From Acidobacteriota bacterium (GTDB taxonomy: Bacteria; Acidobacteriota; Terriglobia; Terriglobales; Acidobacteriaceae): a stretch of DNA of 64,000 nucleotides. The stretch covers positions 182,675-246,674 of the forward strand of contig JAJXYY010000024.1 in the NCBI GenBank assembly GCA_021780315.1. The letters are read 5' to 3'. The translations under genes and the position numbers were made by a program. The notes beneath the pieces are model-generated. The model was not told where the DNA came from. It saw nothing but the letters and a program-made list of their open reading frames with translations, and made no database searches. Positions 1 through 9,070 of this stretch are shown piece by piece; positions within the stretch are counted from its first letter, which is position 1; each line of letters starts with the position of its first letter.

Positions 1-828
1 CAGATGCTGGGCGAAGGTGCCACCACCGCCGATGTCGATGCTCTGCGCCATGCCTATGGACTGGATGCGCCACTGAGCCAGCAGTTTGGCCGCTACCTCC
101 AGGGCCTCCTCCGCGCGGACCTTGGCCAGTCGTTGCGCATGCACGACTCGGTGCTTCATCTGGTCGTCCAGCGCTATCCCTACACGCTCGCCCTCACGCT
201 GGCTGCGCTGCTTATCGGTATCGCTGCAGCAGTCCCGGCTGGCGTGCTTTCTGCACTGCATCGCGATCGCTGGCCTGACCGCGCTCTGGGAACTGTTTCC
301 CTGCTTGGCCTTTCCTTTCCCAACTTCGCGCTTGGCCCTATCCTGATCCTCCTCTTTTCCATCCAGTTGGGTTGGCTACCCGTCTCTACGGCTGGCAACG
401 GAGGCACGCTGGACTTCCTGCGTCACCTCATCCTGCCGGCTGCAACCCTCGGCCTCTCGCTGGCGGCCATTCTCACGCGCATGGTGCGCACCGCGATGCT
501 GGAGGAACTCAGCCAGGACTACATCCGCACGGCACGTGCCAAGGGCCTCACCGAGAACCAGGTCGTCTACCGCCACGCTCTGCGTAACGCCCTGATTCCC
601 GTGCTCACCGTCGTCGGCCTGCAGTTTGGTTCGCTGCTGGCCGGAGCCATCGTCACCGAGACCATCTTCAGTTGGCCGGGCATAGGACGTCTCACGTTAT
701 CGGCTATCTCCAATCGCGACTATGCCCTGGTTCAGGGCTGCATCCTGGCCGTCGGCCTCACGTATGTCGCCGTCAACCTGCTCACCGACATCGCGTATAC
801 GATTGCCAATCCACGCTTGCGGCTCTGA
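1..828 (+). CDS. Dipeptide/oligopeptide ABC transporter permease, DppB type (5' partial)
   Basis: Inner-membrane permease subunit of a peptide (or nickel/sugar) ABC importer. The reading frame is open from base 1, and the first visible ATG at base 4 is not the true start: DppB proteins begin with a transmembrane helix and a GDP motif about 35-40 residues before the MLGEGAT segment seen here, so the start lies outside the window. Several hydrophobic segments follow. The EAA-type loop that contacts the ATPase is clear (RTARAKGL, then HALRNALIP, about residues 178-198 of the visible part), and the family C-terminal ETIFSWPGIGRL stretch is present. The substrate cannot be told from sequence. Its usual DppC partner is not next to it; a DppC-type gene sits 1.8 kb away on the other strand. 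Confidence 0.9.
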   Translation, partial: QMLGEGATTADVDALRHAYGLDAPLSQQFGRYLQGLLRADLGQSLRMHDSVLHLVVQRYPYTLALTLAALLIGIAAAVPAGVLSALHRDRWPDRALGTVSLLGLSFPNFALGPILILLFSIQLGWLPVSTAGNGGTLDFLRHLILPAATLGLSLAAILTRMVRTAMLEELSQDYIRTARAKGLTENQVVYRHALRNALIPVLTVVGLQFGSLLAGAIVTETIFSWPGIGRLTLSAISNRDYALVQGCILAVGLTYVAVNLLTDIAYTIANPRLRL

Positions 829-886
829 CCTCCATCAGTTCATCACCTCGCATGAACTTGGCTAAACTGAACAAAGGAATATGTGC

Positions 887-1522
887 ATGACTTTTGATAC
901 CCGTCTTTTCGCCACACTGGTTTTGCTTGGTTTAGCCGCGACCACGCTCCCCGGACAGACGCAGGCCAACGCACCCACCAGTCCCCGCCCGCCGGCCGCC
1001 AGCAGCTTCCACGATTCCCGTCTGGGCATCTCCTTCCAGGTCCCGGCTGGTTGGAATCTCAATCGCAAGGACGGTGAAGTCAGTACCTTCTCGCTGGATG
1101 CCCGTACCGCGCCCCGCTCCTCCCAGATGCGTGCCCTTGCCAGCATCGCCTTCAATCCATTTCCAGAGACCACCTTCAGCGGCGCGTTTTTCTACTTCAG
1201 CCAGACGCCCCATTCTCTGCCCGCCGACTGCAACCGCGAGGCAACTCTCCATTCACCCGAGGCCATCCCGCCCAGCACTATCGATGGTGTCCCGTTCACC
1301 CACGGTTACGACGAGCACGGCGGAGTCTGCACCGAAGCCCGCGACGACATCTACACCACCCAGCGCAACGGCGCCTGCTACCGCTTCGACCTCATCATCA
1401 ATACCTTCTGTGGGGGCGACGCTGGTGCAGGCGCTCGCGATATCTCGACGCAGCAACTCGACAGCGTGCATCGCCGCCTGCAGGCGATCCTGGCCACCGT
1501 TCATTTTGACAAGAAGCAGTGA
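887..1522 (+). CDS. Secreted protein of unknown function
   Basis: A 211-residue protein with an N-terminal signal peptide: a hydrophobic run around residues 7-18 and a likely cleavage after TQA. The mature part contains several cysteines (DCNRE, GVCTEA, GACYRF, NTFCGG) that could form disulfides, which fits export. An earlier in-frame ATG exists at 881, but the AAAGGA ribosome site at 873-878 would then lie only two bases from it. The ATG at 887 has normal spacing, so I chose it. I do not recognise the family. It may be an envelope protein; nothing in the sequence shows an enzymatic motif. Confidence 0.7.
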   Translation: MTFDTRLFATLVLLGLAATTLPGQTQANAPTSPRPPAASSFHDSRLGISFQVPAGWNLNRKDGEVSTFSLDARTAPRSSQMRALASIAFNPFPETTFSGAFFYFSQTPHSLPADCNREATLHSPEAIPPSTIDGVPFTHGYDEHGGVCTEARDDIYTTQRNGACYRFDLIINTFCGGDAGAGARDISTQQLDSVHRRLQAILATVHFDKKQ

Positions 1523-1534
1523 GTCTCGTGGATG

Positions 1535-1993
1535 CTAGTCCAGCAGCGGGACGATCTGCGCTGTGATCGTGCCGTCCATCACCTCAACCATCGCCACGGT
1601 TACCGGCAGCTTGAAGCGTCGCGGCCCAGCACTGCCGGGATTCAGATACAGCACACCACCCCGCGTCTCCAACCCCGCCTGGTGCGAGTGGCCACTCACC
1701 ACCATCGCAATCCCCGCCGCCTCCGGCTTAATGTCCAGCCAGTCGGCGGAATGTACCAGGTAGAACAAACGTCCAGCCAGTTCAACCACGTCAGTCTTCG
1801 GAAGCTCCGAACAGGGGCCCCAGTCGTCGACGTTGCCACGAATGGCCGTTACCGGTGCAATCGCACGAAGAGCGTCCAGAATGTCAGCGTCTCCAACATC
1901 GCCTGCATGCAGAATATGGTCCACACCCGCCAGTGCCGACAAAGCCTCCGGGCGCAGCAAGCCGTGCGTATCCGAGATCACTCCAATCTTCAT
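1535..1993 (-). CDS. Metallophosphoesterase, YfcE/MJ0936-type phosphodiesterase
   Basis: A 152-residue calcineurin-like phosphoesterase. The metal-binding motifs occur in family order: D-x-H in MKIGVISDTHG (residues 8-10), GDVGD (about 32-36), the GN-containing IRGNVD (about 52-57), GHSHQAG (about 101-107), and a final NPGSAGPRR segment typical of the YfcE group. These enzymes hydrolyse phosphodiesters with two divalent metals, and their physiological substrate is generally unknown. The gene ends 13 bp from the stop of the convergent secreted-protein gene. It probably shares transcription with the upstream minus-strand gene at 2019-2498, only 25 bp away. Length is normal for the family. Confidence 0.88.
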   Translation of the reverse strand: MKIGVISDTHGLLRPEALSALAGVDHILHAGDVGDADILDALRAIAPVTAIRGNVDDWGPCSELPKTDVVELAGRLFYLVHSADWLDIKPEAAGIAMVVSGHSHQAGLETRGGVLYLNPGSAGPRRFKLPVTVAMVEVMDGTITAQIVPLLD

Positions 1994-2018
1994 CGCGGTC
2001 AGCCCTGAGTCCTCTGCC

Positions 2019-2498
2019 TTATGCCAGCTTCAAGCTCTGTAACGAAGCATAGTGCTGGCTCTGTTTGGGATCGTGGCTGCGGTCGGGATCGATCCTCAAC
2101 TCCAGCGTTGTCACGCCGTTCAGGTCCACCGTGTAGTCTTCCATCTCCTCGGTGGTCCCGTTGGGGCTGAAGTTCCACTGCTGCCTGACCACCTCGCGCA
2201 GTTCCTGGCCGTTACCGGCAAACAGGGCGAACTCCTGGGCGCGTTCGGCTCCGCGTTCCACAAAGTGCAGCACAATCCGACGAAAGCTCTGCGGCTCGTC
2301 GAAGTGCAGGCGAATCACTTGTGGCCCGGTAGAAGCGGCTCGCCAGCCAGTCGTGTCTGCCTTGCCCAGGGCGTGTTCTATCGGAAACGCAGCGTCTTCC
2401 GAGGTAATCTCGACCCGGGCAATCCGCTCCAGGTCGCGCCAGTTGCCTTCTATCGGAGCTGCCGCTACAGCAGTCGGTGAAACAATACTCTTACGCAT
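2019..2498 (-). CDS. Hypothetical protein with discoidin-like beta-sandwich features
   Basis: A 159-residue protein without a signal peptide. The segment from about residue 40 on (GWRAASTGPQVIRLHF, FRRIVLHFVERG, TVDLNGVTTLELRI, ending HYASLQSLKLA) resembles the alternating strand pattern of F5/8 type C (discoidin-like) or carbohydrate-binding domains. The resemblance is by eye only. It lies between the DppC-type permease gene (126 bp upstream) and the phosphodiesterase gene (25 bp downstream), all on the minus strand, so co-transcription is possible. No catalytic motif is visible. Confidence 0.6.
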   Translation of the reverse strand: MRKSIVSPTAVAAAPIEGNWRDLERIARVEITSEDAAFPIEHALGKADTTGWRAASTGPQVIRLHFDEPQSFRRIVLHFVERGAERAQEFALFAGNGQELREVVRQQWNFSPNGTTEEMEDYTVDLNGVTTLELRIDPDRSHDPKQSQHYASLQSLKLA

Positions 2499-2624
2499 TC
2501 AAATTGCCCTCGTGTTGCACGCCCAAGCATATCCGATAACAACATCTTCCGTAGCCTTGCATGGCTGGCCGATGAATATGCAGGGAAGCGGCCACAGCTC
2601 TTCTGAATGCTGATAGCTCACCCG

Positions 2625-3491
2625 TCAAAGCCCGACCGAAGTCCTGGTCTCCACACTCAACCTGGGATCCATGTAGTCGCGGAAAGCATCCCCCAGAAAA
2701 TTGAAAGACAGCACACACAGCATCACCGCCATCGCCGGAAAGAACACCAGATGCGGCGAGTCGAACAGGTGCGACCGCGCATCGTTCAGCATCGACCCCC
2801 AGCTAGCCGCCGGCGCCGGAATCCCCAGCCCCAGAAAGCTCAGCGTAGCCTCTGCCAGCACCGCCCCGGCCATCCCAATCGCCGCCTGCACAATCAGCGG
2901 CTGCAGAATATTCGGCAAAATATGCCGCCAGATCACGCGAAGATCGCTCGCCCCCAGCGCCCGCGCCGCCTCCACAAACTCCCGTTCCTTCACAGCCATC
3001 ACCTGCGCCCGCACCAGCCGCGCATACCCCACCCAGCCTGAGATTGCCAGCGCTACTATCAAATTACCCAGCCCCGGCCCCAGAAACGCTACAAATGCAA
3101 TCGCCAGCAGAATCCCCGGCAGCGCCAGAAACGCATTCGTCACATACACGTTCAGCACCGTATCGATCCACCCGCCATAGAACCCCGACGCACACCCCGC
3201 CACCAGCCCCACCGCCAGCGACAACCCCACCACACTCACCGCCACCACCAGCGAGATCCTCGCCCCATACAACGTCCGCGAAAGAATGTCCCGCCCCAAC
3301 TCATCGGTCCCAAACCAGTGCGCCCCGCTCGGCCCCGCCAGCCGGCCGGTCAAATCCAACTGCGCCGGATCCTGCGGAGCCAGCCACGGCGCAAACACAG
3401 CACACACCACAAACAGCCCCAGCAGCATCACCCCCACCGCCGCCAACGGCTGTCGCTTGATTTGCTCCACCAACCTCACACCCTCACTCAT
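2625..3491 (-). CDS. Dipeptide/oligopeptide ABC transporter permease, DppC type
   Basis: A complete 288-residue inner-membrane permease of the DppC/OppC family. It opens with an N-terminal transmembrane helix (about residues 17-37), then the family hallmark HWFGTDELGRDILSR (about 57-71) and further membrane segments. The EAA loop is EAARALGASDLRVIWRHILPN (about 174-194), and the C-terminal NFLGDAFRDYMDPR motif is typical. It would pair with a DppB subunit and two ATPases. None of these is adjacent in the same orientation: the DppB-type gene at the window start converges on it from 1.8 kb away. It may be an orphan subunit or belong to a rearranged operon. Confidence 0.92.
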   Translation of the reverse strand: MSEGVRLVEQIKRQPLAAVGVMLLGLFVVCAVFAPWLAPQDPAQLDLTGRLAGPSGAHWFGTDELGRDILSRTLYGARISLVVAVSVVGLSLAVGLVAGCASGFYGGWIDTVLNVYVTNAFLALPGILLAIAFVAFLGPGLGNLIVALAISGWVGYARLVRAQVMAVKEREFVEAARALGASDLRVIWRHILPNILQPLIVQAAIGMAGAVLAEATLSFLGLGIPAPAASWGSMLNDARSHLFDSPHLVFFPAMAVMLCVLSFNFLGDAFRDYMDPRLSVETRTSVGL

Positions 3492-3621
3492 CGTCTCAGA
3501 ATGCAGTCAAGCAGCAGGGAAGCGCAAGCCTGATCGCGCTGTTTCGTCTTTTATCCATGAACTTCCGCCACATCCGTGGTCGCTCGCACCCGTCTGGGTA
3601 TCATTGAGCTAGAGGAACAGT

Positions 3622-4917
3622 TTGCGAATCCTGATCTACGGCATCAACTACGCACCCGAGCTAACCGGCATCGGCAAATACACCGGCGAGATGTCCTCCT
3701 GGCTCGCCGCTCGCGGCCACGATGTCCGCGTCGTCACCGCCCCCCCGTACTACCCCGCCTGGAGCATCCGCGAGGACTACCGCGGCAAGCTCTACCGTAC
3801 CGAAAACGCCGCCCGACAAAACCCCGCCGAACCTGTCGTCTACCGCACGCCCCTCTACGTCCCCGCCGTCCCCACCGGTCTCAAGCGCATGGCGCACCTC
3901 TTCTCCTTCATGCTCGGCAGCCTCCCCGTAATGCTCCGCCAGGCCGCATGGCAGCCAGAGATCGTCTTCACCGTCGAGCCCACCTTCTTCTGCGCCCCAC
4001 TCGCACTCCTCGTCGCTCAAGCCTCCGGCGCAGCCTCATGGCTCCACGTGCAGGACTTCGAAGTCGACGCCGCCTTCGACCTCGGCCTCCTCCCCGCCGA
4101 AGGCCCCATCCACGCCCTCGCTCTCGGCCTCGAAAAGTTCTTCACCCGCGCCTTCACCCGCGTCTCCAGCATCTCCACCAAGATGCTCGAACGCGCCCTC
4201 ACCAAAGGCATCCCCGCCCACCACGCCATCTTCTTCCCCAACTGGGTCGATATCGACGCTGTCCACCCCCAAGACCCCACCCAGACCAACTCCTTCCGCA
4301 CCGAACTAGGCCTCGAAGACAAAATCATCCTCCTCTACTCCGGCAACATGGGCGCCAAGCAAGGCCTCGAACTCCTCGCCCCCCTCGCCGAAGCCTTCGC
4401 CCCCGGCGGCGCCTACGCCAACCCCCGCGTCCACTTCCTCTTCTGCGGCGACGGAGCCTTCCGCCCCCAACTCGAAGCACTCGTAGCCCACTACCCCAAC
4501 GTAACCCTTTTGCCGCTCCAGCCACTCGCCCGCCTCAACGACCTGCTCAACGCCGCCGACATCCACCTGCTCCCGCAACGTGCCGGTGCTGCCGATCTCG
4601 TCATGCCATCGAAGCTCACAGGCATGCTCTCCAGCGGACGCCCCGTCATCGCCACCGCCGATCCCGGCACGCAGGTTGCTCAAGTCGTCGCCGGAGACGG
4701 CCTCGTACCCCACCTCCCCTGCGGACTCGTCGTACCAGCAGAAGATGCTTCCGCGCTCCACGCCGCCACCGCCCGTCTGATCGCCGACGCCCCCCTTCGC
4801 GCAACTCTGGGCAACGCCGCACGCCAATATGCCATACAACATCTAGGCAAGCAGCAGGTGCTGGAGGCGCTGGAGCGCAACCTGCTGGATCTCTGCCGTC
4901 CAGTCACGCATCCCTGA
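3622..4917 (+). CDS. wcaI: GT4-type glycosyltransferase, WcaI family
   Basis: A 431-residue GT-B-fold glycosyltransferase. The N-terminus RILIYGINYAPELTGIGKY and the segment VVTAPPYYPAW match WcaI, a transferase linked to colanic-acid-type exopolysaccharide in enterobacteria. The nucleotide-sugar half has LYSGNMGAKQGLE (about residues 235-247) and the family LLPQRAGAADLVMPSKLTG block (about 317-335). The start is TTG at 3622, preceded by AGAGGAA at 3611-3617. It is followed 63 bp later by gmd and fcl on the same strand, which supply GDP-L-fucose, so a fucose-containing surface polysaccharide is a reasonable inference. The donor actually used by this protein is not shown by the sequence. Confidence 0.85.
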   Translation: MRILIYGINYAPELTGIGKYTGEMSSWLAARGHDVRVVTAPPYYPAWSIREDYRGKLYRTENAARQNPAEPVVYRTPLYVPAVPTGLKRMAHLFSFMLGSLPVMLRQAAWQPEIVFTVEPTFFCAPLALLVAQASGAASWLHVQDFEVDAAFDLGLLPAEGPIHALALGLEKFFTRAFTRVSSISTKMLERALTKGIPAHHAIFFPNWVDIDAVHPQDPTQTNSFRTELGLEDKIILLYSGNMGAKQGLELLAPLAEAFAPGGAYANPRVHFLFCGDGAFRPQLEALVAHYPNVTLLPLQPLARLNDLLNAADIHLLPQRAGAADLVMPSKLTGMLSSGRPVIATADPGTQVAQVVAGDGLVPHLPCGLVVPAEDASALHAATARLIADAPLRATLGNAARQYAIQHLGKQQVLEALERNLLDLCRPVTHP

Positions 4918-4980
4918 CCCCATGCCGCCTCAAGTAAAATGACCGGAGTTGATCCAGACCACCGAAAGTGAGCCTACGCA

Positions 4981-6066
4981 TTGAAGAAAGCCCTCATCAC
5001 TGGAGTCACCGGCCAAGACGGTGCCTACCTGGCCGAGTTCCTCCTCGCCAAAGGCTATGAAGTCCACGGCATCAAGCGCCGCAGCTCGCTCTTCAATACC
5101 GGTCGTATCGACCACATCTACGAGGATCCCCACAACCCTCATCCCCGCTTCATCCTGCACTACGGCGACCTGACCGACTCTTCGTCCCTCATCCACATCG
5201 TCCAGAAGGTGCAGCCCGACGAGATCTACAACCTCGGCGCACAGTCTCACGTCCAGGTCTCCTTCGAGCAGCCGGAGTACACTGCCGACACTGATGCGCT
5301 TGGCCCACTGCGCCTGCTGGAAGCCATCCGCATCCTCGGCCTCGAACACAAAACAAAGTTCTATCAGGCCTCCACCAGCGAACTGTACGGCCTCGTCCAG
5401 GAGATACCCCAGAAGGAGACCACACCCTTCTACCCGCGCAGCCCCTACGCCGTCGCGAAGATGTACGCGTACTGGATCTGTGTCAACTACCGCGAGGCCT
5501 ACGGCATCTACGCCTGCAACGGCATCCTCTTCAATCACGAGTCGCCCCTCCGCGGCGAGACCTTCGTCACCCGCAAGATCACCCGCGGCCTCGCCCGTAT
5601 CAAGGCAGGGCTGCAGAGCCAGCTCTTCCTCGGCAACCTCAGCGCCCTGCGCGACTGGGGCCACGCCCGCGACTATGTGGAGATGCAGTGGCTGATGCTC
5701 CAGCAGGACAAGCCTCAGGACTACGTCATTGCTACCGGACGCCAGCACAGCGTGCGCGAGTTTGTGCAGTGTTGTGCCACTCTGCTGGACCTCGATCTCA
5801 CCTGGCAGGGAACTGGCGTCGACGAGCAGGCCCTCGACGCCAGCGGCAACGTCGTCGTCGCCGTGGATCCCCGTTACTTCCGCCCCACCGAGGTAGAGAC
5901 CCTGCTTGGCGATCCCGGCAAGGCCCAGCGCGAACTAGGCTGGACACCCCGCACCACCTTCGACGAACTCGTCCGCGAGATGGTCGAGTCTGACCTCAAA
6001 GCTGCCCAGCGCGACGCACTCGTCCGCCAGCATGGCTTCGACGCCTACAACGTCCGGGAGACCTAG
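4981..6066 (+). CDS. gmd: GDP-mannose 4,6-dehydratase
   Basis: A 361-residue short-chain dehydrogenase/reductase that converts GDP-D-mannose to GDP-4-keto-6-deoxymannose in the cytoplasm, the first step to GDP-L-fucose. The NADP-binding [13 protein letters not shown] motif is at residues 7-19. The catalytic STSELYG and the Y-x3-K in [11 protein letters not shown] are present, as is the [16 protein letters not shown] segment diagnostic of Gmd. Length is normal. The start is TTG at 4981; no in-frame ATG lies near the Rossmann motif. It lies 63 bp after the glycosyltransferase gene and 5 bp before fcl, consistent with one operon. Confidence 0.97.
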   Translation: MKKALITGVTGQDGAYLAEFLLAKGYEVHGIKRRSSLFNTGRIDHIYEDPHNPHPRFILHYGDLTDSSSLIHIVQKVQPDEIYNLGAQSHVQVSFEQPEYTADTDALGPLRLLEAIRILGLEHKTKFYQASTSELYGLVQEIPQKETTPFYPRSPYAVAKMYAYWICVNYREAYGIYACNGILFNHESPLRGETFVTRKITRGLARIKAGLQSQLFLGNLSALRDWGHARDYVEMQWLMLQQDKPQDYVIATGRQHSVREFVQCCATLLDLDLTWQGTGVDEQALDASGNVVVAVDPRYFRPTEVETLLGDPGKAQRELGWTPRTTFDELVREMVESDLKAAQRDALVRQHGFDAYNVRET

Positions 6067-6071
6067 CCACC

Positions 6072-7055
6072 ATGCCAGACCAGTCCGCAACTCCCTACAT
6101 GCAGCTCGATGCGCGCATCTTTATCGCCGGTCACCGCGGACTCGTCGGCTCTGCCATCCATCGCGAACTCACCCGCCTCGGCTACACCAACCTCCTCACC
6201 CGGACCCGCGCCGAACTCAACCTGCTCGACCCAGCCGCCGTGCACCAGTCCTTCCAGGCTGAGAAGCCCGAGTACGTCTTCCTCGCCGCCGCCAAAGTCG
6301 GCGGCATCCTCGCCAACAACAGCTATCCAGCGGACTTCATTCGCGACAACCTCATCCTCCAGACCAACATCATCGAGTCAGCGCGTCAGGCCAATGTCAA
6401 ACGCCTGCTCTTCCTCGGCTCCTCCTGCATCTATCCGAAACTGGCTCCCCAGCCCATGCCGGAGTCCTGCCTGCTCACCGGCCCCCTCGAACCCACCAAT
6501 CGCCCATACGCTCTGGCCAAGATCGCTGGTATCGAGATGTGCTGGAGCTACAACCGCCAATACGGCACGCACTATCTCGCTGCCATGCCTACCAATCTCT
6601 ACGGCCCCGGCGACAACTTCGACCTCAACACCTCCCACGTCCTGCCCGCCCTCATCCGCAAGACTGCTGAAGCGATCAAGTCAAGAGCGAAGGAGATCAC
6701 CGTCTGGGGCACCGGAACGCCACGCCGCGAACTCCTCTACTCCGACGACCTCGCGCAGGCCTGCGTCTTCCTGATGAACCTCGACGACCTGCGTTTCCAC
6801 AGCCTGCTCACCGAAAACGCACCGCCCCTCATCAACATCGGCACCGGCGAGGATGTGACCATCCGCGAACTGGCCGAGACTGTAGCCCGCGTTCTGGGCT
6901 TCACCGGCTCACTCGTCTTCGATCCCTCCAAACCCGATGGCACGCCCCGCAAGCTGATGGACGTCACTCGCCTCCACTCGCTCGGCTGGCACCACACCAC
7001 CAGTCTGGAGCAGGGAATTCGCCTCACCTGGAACCTGATTCAGAATCAGATCTAA
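6072..7055 (+). CDS. fcl: GDP-L-fucose synthase (epimerase/reductase)
   Basis: A 327-residue bifunctional enzyme that epimerises and reduces the Gmd product to GDP-L-fucose with NADPH. Visible marks are the Rossmann motif FIAGHRGLVGSAI (about residues 15-27), the SSCIYPK segment around residue 117, and the YALAKIAGIEMC Y-x3-K motif (about 147-158). The C-terminal INIGTGEDVTIRELAE is typical of the family. The start ATG at 6072 lies 5 bp after the gmd stop; a second in-frame ATG at 6099 would drop nine residues. Gmd and Fcl normally occur as this pair. Confidence 0.97.
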   Translation: MPDQSATPYMQLDARIFIAGHRGLVGSAIHRELTRLGYTNLLTRTRAELNLLDPAAVHQSFQAEKPEYVFLAAAKVGGILANNSYPADFIRDNLILQTNIIESARQANVKRLLFLGSSCIYPKLAPQPMPESCLLTGPLEPTNRPYALAKIAGIEMCWSYNRQYGTHYLAAMPTNLYGPGDNFDLNTSHVLPALIRKTAEAIKSRAKEITVWGTGTPRRELLYSDDLAQACVFLMNLDDLRFHSLLTENAPPLINIGTGEDVTIRELAETVARVLGFTGSLVFDPSKPDGTPRKLMDVTRLHSLGWHHTTSLEQGIRLTWNLIQNQI

Positions 7056-7214
7056 TCCCCACGATCAGCCCATTTCTTCATCCGGCCCGCCCAGCCGGAC
7101 ACCTCCTCCTGCACCCCAAAAGTGGTATTCAGCAAACGTCTGCGGCTTCCTAGAATCACGGATAGATGACAGCGCTACCTGCGCCGTCAGGCAGCATCCG
7201 GGGTGCAGTTCGCC

Positions 7215-8078
7215 ATGTTTCCGCTCCTGCAAGCACGCTTCCTTGTCTCGTACATCACGTTCGCCGCCGCTGGCTGGTTTCCCACGTCCACTCCGTTGGC
7301 TGATGCCCCGCATGCTCTGCCCGATTCCACCCTCTCTTCCGTCGCCCTCACCGACACCCTAACCCTCGGCCAGCCCGATGTCTCCGACCAGTACGCCCAG
7401 TATCTGCTCGCTGCCGCCAATCAGGAGCGCACCGCCCGCGGCCTTAGCCCGCTCACCTTCGACCCCACCCTCGCCCAGGCAGCCTCCTTCCACGCCCTCC
7501 AGATGGCCGACCACGCCGACATCTCCCACGAGTTCCCCAATGAGCCCGATCTCTCCACCCGCGGAGCCCAGGCAGGAGTTCACTTTTCCCTCATCACCGA
7601 GAACGTCGCCGAAGCACCCGACGCCGCCGACATCCACACCATGTGGATGAACTCCGAAGGCCATCGCGACAACCTGCTGGACCCCGAAGTCAGCGTCGTC
7701 GGCATCGCCGTCGTCCTGCGCGATGGAGAGCTTTACGCCGTCGAAGACTTCGCCGACACCGTACCCTCGCTCAGCCTCGATCAGCAGGAGTCCAGCGTCG
7801 CCAGTGAGCTTTCGCGCACCGGAATCACCATCAGCCAGCAGCCCGGAGCCACCATCCAGGATGCCCGCCTGACCTGCACCATGCCGACCGGATTCGCCGG
7901 GTCGCGCCGACCTTGGTTCGTCCTGCGCTACACCGCCTCCTCGCTGACGCAACTGCCGCCCGTGCTCACCGCGCGCATCACCAGCGGCAAATACCACAGC
8001 GCACTGGTGGGTGCATGCCCAGCCACCGACACCGGTTCCTTTAGCACTTACAACCTGGCCGTGCTCCTATATCCCTAG
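7215..8078 (+). CDS. CAP/SCP-domain secreted protein
   Basis: A 287-residue exported protein with a hydrophobic N-terminus and a CAP (SCP/PR-1) domain. The domain starts at AANQERTARGLSPLTFD (about residue 64) and includes HADISHEFPN and the characteristic MWMNSEGHRDNLLDPEVSVVGIAVV segment (about 138-162). The C-terminal 100 residues are not recognised. CAP proteins are extracellular and in bacteria mostly of unknown activity. A GTG at 7203 is in frame upstream, but GGGGTG at 7200-7205 is well placed as ribosome site for the ATG at 7215, so I prefer the latter. It appears to be a single-gene unit after the fucose operon. Confidence 0.8.
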   Translation: MFPLLQARFLVSYITFAAAGWFPTSTPLADAPHALPDSTLSSVALTDTLTLGQPDVSDQYAQYLLAAANQERTARGLSPLTFDPTLAQAASFHALQMADHADISHEFPNEPDLSTRGAQAGVHFSLITENVAEAPDAADIHTMWMNSEGHRDNLLDPEVSVVGIAVVLRDGELYAVEDFADTVPSLSLDQQESSVASELSRTGITISQQPGATIQDARLTCTMPTGFAGSRRPWFVLRYTASSLTQLPPVLTARITSGKYHSALVGACPATDTGSFSTYNLAVLLYP

Positions 8079-8097
8079 AGTGCTGCCGCGGCAGCAG

Positions 8098-8676
8098 CTA
8101 AACGCCCGCCGGAACAATCCCCGCTGCCGCCAGCTCCTCCGCACTCGCCGGCTTGGTCGGCTCCATCAGCAGCACATCGTTGAAGCGGTTGAAGTAGTTG
8201 AACAGCCCAATCGCCGCCATCAACTCCACCACCTCACCCTCGCTGTAGAAGCTGCGCAGGCGCGTAAAATCAGCGTCGCTGTAACCATGCGCATTCAGCG
8301 TCATCACCTCTGCCAGATGAATCGCCACCTGCTCCGCCTCGCTGAACTTACCGCTCTCGACGGCACGCTCAAGCGCTTCAAGATGCTCATCCGACCAGCC
8401 CAGCTTGCGACAGATGGTCGTATGCGAAGCCAGGCAGTACGGCGTCTTGTTCAGCTGCGAAGTCCGCACAATCACCAGCTCCTTCAGCGCCTTCGGCAGC
8501 GTGCCGGTGTTCAACACTGCCTCCATATGTCGGATGATCGTCTCAAATATCTCCGGACGGTGCGCCATGGTGCGAAACATGTTCGGGACATTCCCACGAT
8601 CCTGCAGATACCGGTCGTAGATACTCACTGCAGATGCGGAAACCTCATCGCGATTCAATCGAGAGATGCGGGGCAT
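8098..8676 (-). CDS. Carboxymuconolactone decarboxylase / AhpD-like peroxidase family protein
   Basis: A 192-residue all-helical AhpD-like protein. The family signature E-L-V-I-V-R-T-S, then YCLASHTTICRKLGW (about residues 66-90), contains a cysteine and histidine in a CxxSH arrangement, rather than the CxxC of true AhpD. It belongs to the uncharacterised peroxidase-related branch of the CMD superfamily. The AIGLFNYFNRFNDVLLMEP segment near the end is also typical. Its stop codon is 19 bp from the stop of the convergent CAP gene. A cytoplasmic antioxidant or decarboxylase role is possible but not shown. Confidence 0.87.
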   Translation of the reverse strand: MPRISRLNRDEVSASAVSIYDRYLQDRGNVPNMFRTMAHRPEIFETIIRHMEAVLNTGTLPKALKELVIVRTSQLNKTPYCLASHTTICRKLGWSDEHLEALERAVESGKFSEAEQVAIHLAEVMTLNAHGYSDADFTRLRSFYSEGEVVELMAAIGLFNYFNRFNDVLLMEPTKPASAEELAAAGIVPAGV

Positions 8677-8776
8677 GGCCAGACTCCTTTTTCAGTGCTG
8701 CCAGCATCATAACCCTGCATCCTGACCCTCCAGAAGGCGGGGCCTGCAAACCTTAGCCGAGCAGTGCCACCCCCCT

Positions 8777-8805
8777 TTGACCCAGCCAGCGTCATTTGTT
8801 ATAAC
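8777..8805 (+). promoter_or_regulatory. Sigma-70-type promoter for tRNA-Asn
   Basis: A TTGACC hexamer at 8777-8782 is separated by exactly 17 bp from TATAAC at 8800-8805. Both are close to the vegetative consensus and lie about 45 bp before the tRNA. This is the clearest -35/-10 pair in the window. Confidence 0.75.
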
Positions 8806-8848
8806 TACGTAAGCGATTCGCGTTCCTAACGACGCGTCCCACGCACAC

Positions 8849-8923
<75 letters not shown>

Positions 8924-8951
8924 TAAGTTTTATAGTCATGATCAAATAATG

Positions 8952-8982
8952 ACAGGCCACCGATCCGGTGGCCTGTTTCATT
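8952..8982 (+). terminator. Intrinsic terminator after tRNA-Asn
   Basis: A perfect 11-bp stem (8952-8962 with 8966-8976) closes a three-base ATC loop and runs into TTTCATTT. It lies 29 bp after the tRNA end. It matches a rho-independent terminator, with a modest T run. Confidence 0.85.
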
Positions 8983-9070
8983 TACTCTGCGTTCTCTTCC
9001 ATGCAGCATTGCTAGTGGATCACTTGGTAACACCCGGCCTTCAGGAGATCGGGCGTAGGAGTATCACTGG

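Noticed and set aside
3576..4937. 453-codon + frame overlapping the WcaI gene
   Set aside because: Extremely Arg/Pro-rich translation in another frame of a recognised glycosyltransferase gene.
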